From Pseudomonadota bacterium (GTDB lineage: Bacteria; Pseudomonadota; Gammaproteobacteria; Burkholderiales; REEB80), in NCBI GenBank assembly GCA_018971485.1, contig JAGXAQ010000003.1:62001-126000 (forward strand): a stretch of DNA of 64,000 nt, written 5' to 3'. A program made the translations under genes and the position numbers. Below are positions 50,988-58,915 of this stretch, in pieces (position 1 is the stretch's first letter; each line of letters starts with the position of its first letter). The notes below the pieces were generated by a model. It saw nothing but the letters and a program-made list of their open reading frames with translations. It did not search any database and was not told the DNA's origin.

Positions 50988-52064
50988 TCAACCAAGAAAA
51001 GCCAACAGGTCTACAAAAGAGTCCTTGAATTTCTGCACTCCCTCTTGTTGCAAAATTTCACCAACTTCTTTCATGTTAATCCCTGCATGCTCAAGGGCAG
51101 AAAAGGTTTCTCCTGCTTTTTCTATATCCTGTGTCAGGGTAGAAGCCACCTTCCCTTTATTTTCAAAGATACCCAATGTCTCATCAGGCATAGTATTAAT
51201 TGTCTGTGGTCCAATTAACGGCTCAACATAAAGTAAAGGGCTATAGGACGGGTTCTTTGTCCCGGTGCTTGCCCAAAGCAGGTATTGGGGCTTAGCTCCA
51301 GCTTCACGTAAACGGGTAAAGCCTGATCCATTGAATATTTCAAGGTAACGCTGATAGGCCAATTTGGCCATCGACACGGCAGCCTGACCGCGTAAAGATA
51401 AGCAAACATCGGTATTAAGCGTTTCTAGCCTCTTGTCTACAAGTGTATCAACACGGCTCAAAAATAAACTTGAAACTGACTTGATATGGGTTATATCTTG
51501 TCCTGCGGCAAGGCGCCGCTGAAGACCGTTAATATAAGCTTGAGCAACAATAAAAACATGCTCCAAAGAAAACATAAGTGTTACATTAATGCTAATACCT
51601 TCTGAAATCAGCTGTTCTATTGCTTTAACTCCAGCAGAAGTAGCAGGAATCTTAATCAACAGATTCTTGCGTGACACTAATGCCGAAAGTCTTCTAGCTG
51701 AAGCTATAGTGCCTTTTTCATCATGAGCAAGATTCGGCGACACTTCAAGGCTAACATACCCATCCTCACCCTGACTGGCAGAATAAACTGGCAGGAACAA
51801 ATCGCAAGCAGCCTGTATATCAGGAACAGCCAGAGCTTCAAATCGACCCTCTAGCGGGATACTTGTTGACTTAAGTTTTTTAAGGTCACCTGCATAATAA
51901 GGTGAGTGAGTAATTGAATTTAAAAAAATGCTTGGATTGGAGGTCACACCTGCCAAACCCCGCGCAATCAAAGCTGCCAAGCCACCTTCTTCCAGCAAGG
52001 TTCTTGATAAATTATCCAGCCAGATACCCTGGCCCAATCGATTCGCATCATTCAGTACACTCAT
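50988..52064 (-). CDS. tal: Transaldolase
   Basis: Transaldolase moves a dihydroxyacetone unit between sugar phosphates of the pentose phosphate or related carbon cycles. The 358-residue TIM-barrel protein has LAGVTSNPSIFLNSI, the Schiff-base lysine in NLLIKIPAT, INVTLMFSLEHV and LWASTGTKNPSYSP. The length fits the longer bacterial form (TalB-unlike, about 350-370). It ends just before the rpsB promoter. Confidence 0.93.
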   Translation of the reverse strand: MSVLNDANRLGQGIWLDNLSRTLLEEGGLAALIARGLAGVTSNPSIFLNSITHSPYYAGDLKKLKSTSIPLEGRFEALAVPDIQAACDLFLPVYSASQGEDGYVSLEVSPNLAHDEKGTIASARRLSALVSRKNLLIKIPATSAGVKAIEQLISEGISINVTLMFSLEHVFIVAQAYINGLQRRLAAGQDITHIKSVSSLFLSRVDTLVDKRLETLNTDVCLSLRGQAAVSMAKLAYQRYLEIFNGSGFTRLREAGAKPQYLLWASTGTKNPSYSPLLYVEPLIGPQTINTMPDETLGIFENKGKVASTLTQDIEKAGETFSALEHAGINMKEVGEILQQEGVQKFKDSFVDLLAFLG

Positions 52065-52129
52065 GCGCCCTCCTTAAGTGCATATCTTAAAATAGAACGC
52101 GAAGAACCCATCTCACATTTACTGAATGT

Positions 52130-52693
52130 TTAATTTGATTCCTGCGCTGTAACAATACCAGGGGTAGGCAGACTAATATTAGAACTACAAGTCGATGCCT
52201 CCTGATTTACTGGAACACCAGGATAGAAATTAGTGCCCACTAGTTGCATTGCGTTGGTCCATGATTGTGCACTATCATCCGTATCAGTTAGCAAGGCATG
52301 AACCCTGTCCACAGCATTAAGCGGGAGGTTAGTGTCTGCATGCATTATGGTTCGAGCAATATAAAATACACAATCCACTGCTCTCCCTTCCGCAACGTTT
52401 TCTTTATACGCCTCATCCGGCGTTTGGGCAGACATAAATTTTTCGCTCGCCTGAGCATAATTCATCAATGCCTGGGTAAATAATCCCTGCGAACCATAAT
52501 TTATCTTAATATAATTATCTGCAGCTTTTAACGTTGCATCAGACTTTAATGGAAATGACGGATTAGAATTCAATATGGGATGAACATTTTTGCCTGATTC
52601 CGTTTCAGTTTTTTTCCCGGTATGTTCAAAATGACCTGCCAAGATCACGGCCAGAACAAAAAAAAGGCCAATATATAAAGGGGAAACTTTCAT
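52130..52693 (-). CDS. Hypothetical secreted or membrane-anchored protein
   Basis: A 187-residue protein with one N-terminal hydrophobic segment (LYIGLFFVLAVILAGHF) and a hydrophilic remainder with two cysteines (AVDCVFY, ASTCSSN). I recognise no domain. The segment could be an uncleaved anchor; there is no lipobox. ATG 52693 is chosen, but a TTG five codons upstream is also possible and neither has a strong ribosome-binding site. It is downstream of nothing obvious and 66 bases before tal, same strand. Confidence 0.55.
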   Translation of the reverse strand: MKVSPLYIGLFFVLAVILAGHFEHTGKKTETESGKNVHPILNSNPSFPLKSDATLKAADNYIKINYGSQGLFTQALMNYAQASEKFMSAQTPDEAYKENVAEGRAVDCVFYIARTIMHADTNLPLNAVDRVHALLTDTDDSAQSWTNAMQLVGTNFYPGVPVNQEASTCSSNISLPTPGIVTAQESN

Positions 52694-52850
52694 CTGCAAA
52701 AAAACCAACCCGGCAAAATTTCAACACTTCACTTCTATTCTAGCTCGCGATTACAATGAATACCAGCCTATCGTTAAGAACATGATCAGTGATATTCTGA
52801 TCATATAGAAATAACCAATAGAAATAACGTCATAATGAAAGAAACTTACC

Positions 52851-53708
52851 ATGGAAACATATCAGACTCTAATTCAAGCGGAGACTCTTGCAAGTTTATT
52901 AGCTTCCAACTCTCCTGATATAGTCATATTGGACTGCCGCTATAATTTAACCAATCTCAATTATGGATATCAATCGTACATCCAAGGTCATATTTCCCAA
53001 GCTCAATTTATATCGCTTGAAAAGGATTTAGCAGGATTGCCCAATGGCAAAAATGGACGTCATCCCTTACCTGATGAGGGAAATTTAACTAAAAAACTAG
53101 CTAAACTAGGTATAGGCAACCACACACAAGTTATTGTATATGATGATAACACTGCAATGTCTCCAAGATTATGGTGGCTTTTACGTCATCTGGGCCACTA
53201 TAAAGTAGCAGTACTTGATGGAGGAATCAGTAGATGGAGGAAACTCGATCTTCCCTTAACAACGCAAACCCATGAGGTTAAACCAAAGCAATTTGTAACG
53301 AAAAGCCGAACAGATGATTACGTCACCGCTACTGATATTCTTCAAGAACTTGGAAAACCGGCACAGCTCATCATTGATGCCCGCTCACCTGATCGATTTA
53401 AAGGTGAAAATGAGACATTAGATCCAGTAGGAGGGCATATTCCAGGTGCCATAAACCACTTTTTTATGGACAACCTATCTCAAAATGGCATGTTCAAAAA
53501 CGCCGCAGAATTAGCGGAAATCTTTAACAAGCTAGGCGCCTTCGATCCCAGAAAAAGAATAATCAGTCAATGTGGATCCGGAGTGACAGCATGTAATAAC
53601 TTGCTTGCCATGGAAATCGCCGGGATAAATGGAGCTTTACTTTACCCGGGCTCTTGGAGCGAATGGTGTAGTGAACCCTCACGGCCAGTTTCACAAGGCC
53701 ATTTTTAG
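52851..53708 (+). CDS. sseA: 3-mercaptopyruvate/thiosulfate sulfurtransferase
   Basis: The 285-residue protein has two rhodanese domains. The inactive N-terminal one includes IVILDCRYNL and GHISQAQFISLEKDLAG, and the active C-terminal one includes LIIDARSPDRFKG and GGHIPGAINHFF. The catalytic cysteine lies in SQCGSGVTACNN. The loop CGSGVT is typical of mercaptopyruvate sulfurtransferases rather than classical thiosulfate rhodaneses (CRKGVT), so SseA is the better name. It is transcribed toward hprA. Confidence 0.88.
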   Translation: METYQTLIQAETLASLLASNSPDIVILDCRYNLTNLNYGYQSYIQGHISQAQFISLEKDLAGLPNGKNGRHPLPDEGNLTKKLAKLGIGNHTQVIVYDDNTAMSPRLWWLLRHLGHYKVAVLDGGISRWRKLDLPLTTQTHEVKPKQFVTKSRTDDYVTATDILQELGKPAQLIIDARSPDRFKGENETLDPVGGHIPGAINHFFMDNLSQNGMFKNAAELAEIFNKLGAFDPRKRIISQCGSGVTACNNLLAMEIAGINGALLYPGSWSEWCSEPSRPVSQGHF

Positions 53709-53730
53709 CCTTAATTCATTGAATCAAGTC

Positions 53731-53778
53731 ACCCCCTTCCCGATATAAAGCCAACACAGCAATATACAAGAAGGGGGT
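53731..53778. terminator. Inverted repeat between convergent sseA and hprA
   Basis: ACCCCCTTC (53731-53739) and GAAGGGGGT (53770-53778) are perfectly complementary over nine bases and lie between the stop codons of two convergent genes. The 30-base loop and absence of a T-run make this an atypical terminator; it may act in both directions. Confidence 0.35.
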
Positions 53779-53790
53779 TACAGCTATTAA

Positions 53791-54732
53791 TTATTCAACC
53801 ACATTTATTGGGCTGCCGACTGCATATGCCTCTATATTATCAACCATCATATCTGAAAGGGTTTGCATCGCCTGCTGTGATGCCCAAGCAACATGCGGTG
53901 TGATAATCAAATTAGGAATTTTTAAATCCAGAAGAACATTCCCCTGTTTTGGCGGTTCAACAGTAAGGACATCAAAGCCAGCTCCAGCTATTTCACCGTT
54001 TTTCAAAGCTTCAGCCAAAGCAAACTCGTCAACCAGACCACCCCGGGCAGTATTAATCAAAATAGATGATTTTTTCATCATCTTTAACTGCCTCTCTCCA
54101 ATCATATTTTTTGTAGTCTCTGTCAAGGGACAATGAAGCGTTACAATATCAGATTCATTTAAAATTCTGTCCAGATCAACCATGCCTTCAACAGGAAAAT
54201 GATCGGTATAAAGGACTTTCATATCAAGTGCACGTGCGATCTTCGCAACTGATCGCCCTAATGAGCCATATCCCACAATTCCCAGAACAGATCCTGCTAA
54301 ATCCTGTATCTTATGATCAAAAAAACAGAATTGATCAACCTCTGCCCATCGTCCACGACGAACATCTTCATGATATGCAATCAGCGCACGTCTTAAAGCA
54401 AAAATCAGTGAAAAAGTATGTTCCGGAACGGTATTTACGGCATAATTTCGAATATTTGAAATAATAATATCATGTGCCTTGCAATACTTTTTATCTACAA
54501 TGTCAGTTCCAGTAGCAGCGACCGCAATCATCTTAAGATTAGGTAATTGCTTAAGCACTTCCTCTCGCATAGGCACTTTATTGACAATTGCAATAGTCGC
54601 ATCTTTAAGCCGTTCAACAATTTGATCCACTGTCGTGACTTGATATTCAGTATAAGTATGATCAAAATTTGGCTTACGAACCCGTGCATCCAAAGTTGAA
54701 CGATCTAGAAAAACGATATGATGTTTTGCCAT
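53791..54732 (-). CDS. hprA: D-2-hydroxyacid dehydrogenase, probable hydroxypyruvate reductase
   Basis: The 313-residue protein has the NAD-binding fold GSVLGIVGYGSLGRSVAKIA, DIVTLHCPLTETTKNMI, ILINTARGGLVDEFALAEAL with the catalytic Arg, GAGFDVLTVEPP with the Glu, and IITPHVAWAS with the His. Such enzymes reduce hydroxypyruvate or glyoxylate to glycerate or glycolate. The assignment as hydroxypyruvate reductase comes from the gene order glyA-sgaA-hprA, the middle section of the serine cycle or of photorespiration. Confidence 0.88.
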   Translation of the reverse strand: MAKHHIVFLDRSTLDARVRKPNFDHTYTEYQVTTVDQIVERLKDATIAIVNKVPMREEVLKQLPNLKMIAVAATGTDIVDKKYCKAHDIIISNIRNYAVNTVPEHTFSLIFALRRALIAYHEDVRRGRWAEVDQFCFFDHKIQDLAGSVLGIVGYGSLGRSVAKIARALDMKVLYTDHFPVEGMVDLDRILNESDIVTLHCPLTETTKNMIGERQLKMMKKSSILINTARGGLVDEFALAEALKNGEIAGAGFDVLTVEPPKQGNVLLDLKIPNLIITPHVAWASQQAMQTLSDMMVDNIEAYAVGSPINVVE

Positions 54733-54765
54733 AAGAACCTCGCTAATTTATATGTAGTTCAAATA

Positions 54766-54791
54766 AACGGGACGGCTAAAGCCGTCCCGTT
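54766..54791 (-). terminator. Perfect 11-bp hairpin between sgaA and hprA
   Basis: AACGGGACGGC-TAAA-GCCGTCCCGTT is a perfect stem-loop, followed on the minus strand by TATTT. It lies 22 bases after the sgaA stop. It may end part of the transcripts or protect the upstream mRNA, so that hprA is expressed less than glyA and sgaA. Confidence 0.65.
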
Positions 54792-54812
54792 AAAACAGCC
54801 TGGAAGTCATAA

Positions 54813-56015
54813 TCAAGCCACTACTGGCTTACCAGCTACTTTTGAATGAGATACAGAACTACAATAATATTCAACTGCCGCACCCACACCGCTGCCCGGC
54901 TTAAAAGGGATACCCACATCACGCATGGCCATTTCTACACCACCCAATCCAGCAAGAACCATGCACTCGTTCAAATCACCAAGATGCCCAATACGAAAAA
55001 GCTTTCCTGAAACTTTAGACAACCCGGCTCCCAAACTCAAATTATATTTATGGTAAGCAGTAGCAATAACGTCCTGGCCATTAAAGCCATCAGGAACCAT
55101 CACAGCCGATACCGTATCTGAATACCATTGTGGTGCTTGTGCACATAATTTAAGACCCCAACCTTTAACCGCAGCGCGAACACCTTCCGCCAAGCGATGA
55201 TGTCTGGAAAATACGTTCTCAAGCCCTTCAGCCAGAAGCAGTTTGATCGACTCGCGTAATCCATAAAGTAGTGGTAATGACGGAGTATAGGGGAAATATC
55301 CCTGCGCATTGGTGGTAACCATATCATTCCAGTCAAAAAAACAACGCACAAGCTTAGCATCCTTGCTTTTGGCGAGTGCTTTCTGACTAACACAAATTAT
55401 GGCCAATCCAGCTGGAAGCATAAATCCTTTTTGTGAACCCGACACAGCAACATCAACTCCCCACTCATCCATACGGAAATCGATTGAAGCAATAGAAGAA
55501 ACGCCATCCACGAGTAATAAAGCAGGATGCTTAACATTATTCATAGCCTGTCGCACAGCTGCAATATCCGATGTCACTCCCGTTGCCGTTTCGTTCTGGC
55601 AAACCAGAACAGCTTTAATTTTATGTTGTGTATCAGCTTTCAGGGCAGCTTCATATCTATCTGCTGGTGCTCCTTGACCCCATTCTGTTTCAAGAATTTC
55701 AACATCCAACCCTAAACGTTGACACATATCAATCCACAAATGTGAAAATTGACCGAACCGGGATGCCAGCACTTTATCTCCTGGAGATAAAGTATTTTGA
55801 AGAGCAGATTCCCACCCCCCCGTACCCGAAGCGGGGAAAATAAAAGGCTGGCCATCTTTAGTTTTAAAAATCTTACGTAAATCCGCAAAAATTGGCTTTA
55901 CTAATTCAGGAAAAATCGGCGAACGATGATCTTCCATAGAAACATGCATTGCACGTAAAACACTATCCGGAATATTTGTAGGTCCGGGAACAAAAAGAAA
56001 ATTACGACCTGCCAT
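54813..56015 (-). CDS. sgaA: Serine-glyoxylate aminotransferase
   Basis: This PLP enzyme converts serine plus glyoxylate to hydroxypyruvate plus glycine. The 400-residue protein begins GRNFLFVPGPTNIPDSVLRAM, has FPASGTGGWESALQNTLSPGD, LLVDGVSSIASIDFRMDEWGVD, and the PLP lysine in SGSQKGFMLPAGL. This start and these loops are characteristic of SgaA rather than alanine-glyoxylate transaminases. It is between glyA and hprA. Confidence 0.93.
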   Translation of the reverse strand: MAGRNFLFVPGPTNIPDSVLRAMHVSMEDHRSPIFPELVKPIFADLRKIFKTKDGQPFIFPASGTGGWESALQNTLSPGDKVLASRFGQFSHLWIDMCQRLGLDVEILETEWGQGAPADRYEAALKADTQHKIKAVLVCQNETATGVTSDIAAVRQAMNNVKHPALLLVDGVSSIASIDFRMDEWGVDVAVSGSQKGFMLPAGLAIICVSQKALAKSKDAKLVRCFFDWNDMVTTNAQGYFPYTPSLPLLYGLRESIKLLLAEGLENVFSRHHRLAEGVRAAVKGWGLKLCAQAPQWYSDTVSAVMVPDGFNGQDVIATAYHKYNLSLGAGLSKVSGKLFRIGHLGDLNECMVLAGLGGVEMAMRDVGIPFKPGSGVGAAVEYYCSSVSHSKVAGKPVVA

Positions 56016-56116
56016 GATAATTGTCCTTATCGTTTATAAAAGGGTATATGACCAACATTTCGTCATGAGCCATTTAACTATTGCTAATCGTTCGCAAATG
56101 CAACATCGCGTTACAG

Positions 56117-57367
56117 TTATTTATCGTAAACAGGAAAAGCATCACATAGCTTTTTAACTTCTGCTGCAACTCGCCGAATCACCGATTCATCACCATGTGC
56201 ATCAAGTACATCAGCACATAAATGCGCTAATTTTTCAGCTTCAGCCTCTTTAAAACCCCGTGTTGTCATAGCTGGTGAGCCAAAACGCAACCCGGAAGTA
56301 ACAAAAGGCTTTTCAGGATCATTCGGAATGGCATTTTTATTAATAGTGATACTGGCCTGCCCCAAAGCGGCTTCGGCATCTTTCCCAGTAATTTTTTTTG
56401 CCCGTAGATCCACAAGGAAAACATGTGAATCTGTTCCACCAGAAACAATACGCAAACCACGTTCCGTAAGAACCTTTGCCATTGTTTTTGCATTTTTAAG
56501 AACCTGGGCCTGATACTCTTTAAAAGAAGGCTGTAGTGCCTCTTTGAATGCTACCGCCTTAGCAGCGATAACATGCATTAAAGGCCCTCCCTGAATCCCC
56601 GGAAAAATAATTGAATTCAAAGCCCGATCATACTCTTGCTTTGCAAGAATAAATCCACCGCGGGGACCTCGTAATGTTTTATGTGTAGTAGACGTGACAA
56701 AATCGGCAATCCCAACCGGACTAGGATAAAGCCCTGCTGCAATCAAGCCAGCATAATGCGCCATATCAACGAACAAATAAGCCCCGACTGAATCAGCAAT
56801 TGAACGGAATCTTTTCCAGTCAATCACGCGTGAATACGCAGAAGCACCCGCAACAATCATTTTAGGTTTATGTTCTTTGGCAAGCCGCTGTACCTCATCA
56901 TAATCAATTTCTTCTGAAGTTGGGTGCAAGCCATACGTAATTGCATTAAACAATTTGCCTGAAATATTGACAGATGCGCCATGCGTCAAGTGTCCGCCAT
57001 GGGCTAAAGACATACCTAAAATCGTATCGCCAGGTTTCAAAACAGACAAATAAACACCCTGATTCGCTTGCGAGCCAGAATGAGGTTGAACATTGACATA
57101 TTCAGCGCCAAAAAGTTCTTTTAACCGATCAATAGCCAACTGTTCTGCTATATCAACAAATTCGCACCCCCCATAATAACGCTTGCCCGGATAGCCCTCT
57201 GCATATTTGTTAGTTAGCTGCGACCCTTGCGCTTCCATAACTGCCGGGCTAACATAATTCTCTGAAGCGATAAGCTCAATATGATCCTGCTGACGCTTGT
57301 TTTCTGAACAAATGGCCTCCCACAATTCAGGATCCACATTTTTGATTGTCTGATTTTTGCTGAACAT
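56117..57367 (-). CDS. glyA: Serine hydroxymethyltransferase
   Basis: GlyA interconverts glycine plus methylene-tetrahydrofolate with serine. The 416-residue protein has [53 protein letters not shown] and the PLP lysine in [17 protein letters not shown]. It heads a glyA-sgaA-hprA unit. The 726-base region upstream holds its promoter; no riboswitch is recognised there. Confidence 0.97.
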   Translation of the reverse strand: MFSKNQTIKNVDPELWEAICSENKRQQDHIELIASENYVSPAVMEAQGSQLTNKYAEGYPGKRYYGGCEFVDIAEQLAIDRLKELFGAEYVNVQPHSGSQANQGVYLSVLKPGDTILGMSLAHGGHLTHGASVNISGKLFNAITYGLHPTSEEIDYDEVQRLAKEHKPKMIVAGASAYSRVIDWKRFRSIADSVGAYLFVDMAHYAGLIAAGLYPSPVGIADFVTSTTHKTLRGPRGGFILAKQEYDRALNSIIFPGIQGGPLMHVIAAKAVAFKEALQPSFKEYQAQVLKNAKTMAKVLTERGLRIVSGGTDSHVFLVDLRAKKITGKDAEAALGQASITINKNAIPNDPEKPFVTSGLRFGSPAMTTRGFKEAEAEKLAHLCADVLDAHGDESVIRRVAAEVKKLCDAFPVYDK

Positions 57368-58093
57368 TTTATAGCTCTCTAAATTTATGAGGTTATTGCG
57401 ATCCCTTAATCCCGGTAAAGCTGACAGGCAACTATTCCATTTGCGCGCATATTAGTGCGCCAAAAACCCTTCATGAATTGATTCCACCAGAATCCCAGAA
57501 TCACTTACAATCATGAACAAGATTATTTTTAGGATATTATTAGCCGGAAAATTAAAAATGATAACGCATGAAGGCTTACCTCGCAAGATTAGCCCCATCA
57601 AACCTTTCATTTATTTCTATAAATATATTTATTTGAAGCTTCCGGGTTGCTTAAGTCAGCATTAATGCTCAAGTTAGGTCGACACAATCTTGGCCTCAAC
57701 AAAAATATTCAATTGCAACGCTGTGACAAATAGTGATAAATGCATAGAATTATTTCAAATAACATATTGAATTACAAATAAAAATAATATTGGCGAAATG
57801 CTACACAGTTCAATAAAAATCCTTATCCAGCAAGCCCTTTACTCCGTCATGCGCATCCTTATCAACATGGTTATCCACAACCTTTGTGAACAACCTCTAG
57901 AATTCATTATCTGTGATTGGGTTAGGAACGACTGTTGAAGTTTGCCATGGAATACCCACTTTAAGTAAAACCGACAGAAACGTATACGCAACTGTGAATG
58001 CAGGCAAAATAATGATTAAATAATTTATTGTCTAATGCTTTTGCAAAAAATACCTTTAAAGTCTAAACTATTCCCTAACCGCTTTGGAATAGA
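57368..58093. other. Large AT-rich intergenic region with DnaA-box-like sites
   Basis: This 726-base region lies between divergent glyA and map. It contains TTATCCACA at 57871-57879, a perfect DnaA box, TTATCAACA at 57859-57867 (one mismatch), TGTGAACAA at 57885-57893 (two mismatches on the other strand) and TTATCCAGC at 57824-57832 (two mismatches). AT-rich DNA precedes them. A hairpin GCGCA-TATTAG-TGCGC lies near 57446. No coding frame is convincing. No dnaA, dnaN or gyrB is nearby, so an origin is not established. Confidence 0.5.
58041..58069 (+). promoter_or_regulatory. Possible promoter of map-glnD
   Basis: TTGCAA, a 17-base spacer and TAAACT occur 25 bases before the map start. Both boxes deviate from consensus, so this is a weak candidate. 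Confidence 0.3.
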
Positions 58094-58915
58094 ATGATTA
58101 TGTCCGTTACAATAAAGACCCCCGATGAAATTGAAAAAATGCGAACGGCAGGAAGACTCGCATCTGAAGTTCTGGATTACATAACTCCTTATGTCAAACC
58201 CGGAGTAACCACTGGTGAGCTAGACCGACTATGTCATGATTTTATGGTTTATGAACAAAAAACAATACCAGCCCCATTGAATTACGCGCCACCAGGCCAT
58301 ACACCTTATCCCCGATCAATATGTACATCAGTTAACCATGTAATTTGCCATGGTATTCCTGGAGAAAAAATTCTAAAACATGGCGATATCATCAATCTGG
58401 ATATCACAGTCATCAAAGATGGATATCATGGCGACACATCCAGAATGTTTACAGTAGGCCAGCCCTCTATTCAGGCCAAGCGACTCTGTGATATTACATA
58501 TGAATGTATGTGGATTGGAATCGATCATGTTCGTCCTGGTGCCTATTTAGGTGATATTGGCTATCAAATTCAAAAACATGCAGAACAAAATGGCTTCAGC
58601 GTGGTTCGTGAATTTTGTGGGCATGGGATTGGCAAACGTTTTCATGAAGACCCGCAAGTATTACATTATGGTCAGCCAGGAACTGGTCTCAAACTAAAAG
58701 AAGGAATGATCTTCACTATAGAGCCCATGATCAATGCAGGCCGCCGCGATATCCGTCAGCTTGCTGATGGCTGGACTATCGTTACACGTGATCATTCTTT
58801 ATCTGCACAATGGGAACATACAGTCTTAGTCACGGCAGATTCCTATGAGATCCTCACTCAGTCTTCAGGTACACCAGCAAAACCTGCCTTTTTAAAGGCA
58901 ACCACTCTAGCTTGA
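58094..58915 (+). CDS. map: Methionine aminopeptidase, type I
   Basis: Map removes the initiator methionine. The 273-residue pita-bread protein has the metal ligands in INLDITVIKDGYHGDTSRMF (two Asp), GHGIGKRFHEDPQVLHYG (His), FTIEPMINAG (Glu) and AQWEHTVLVT (Glu). The N-terminal SH3-binding-type zinc domain of longer forms is absent. ATG 58094 or ATG 58100 may be used. glnD starts directly after its stop. Confidence 0.96.
   Translation: MIMSVTIKTPDEIEKMRTAGRLASEVLDYITPYVKPGVTTGELDRLCHDFMVYEQKTIPAPLNYAPPGHTPYPRSICTSVNHVICHGIPGEKILKHGDIINLDITVIKDGYHGDTSRMFTVGQPSIQAKRLCDITYECMWIGIDHVRPGAYLGDIGYQIQKHAEQNGFSVVREFCGHGIGKRFHEDPQVLHYGQPGTGLKLKEGMIFTIEPMINAGRRDIRQLADGWTIVTRDHSLSAQWEHTVLVTADSYEILTQSSGTPAKPAFLKATTLA

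Noticed and set aside
57368-57900. Glycine riboswitch upstream of glyA
   Set aside because: I could not find the conserved paired glycine aptamer core; only a short GC hairpin near 57446 is present.
57368-58093. Chromosome replication origin
   Set aside because: Boxes are few and no dnaA, dnaN, gyrB or rpmH is near. The strand switch is already explained by the usual map/rpsB divergence. Kept only as a finding to check.
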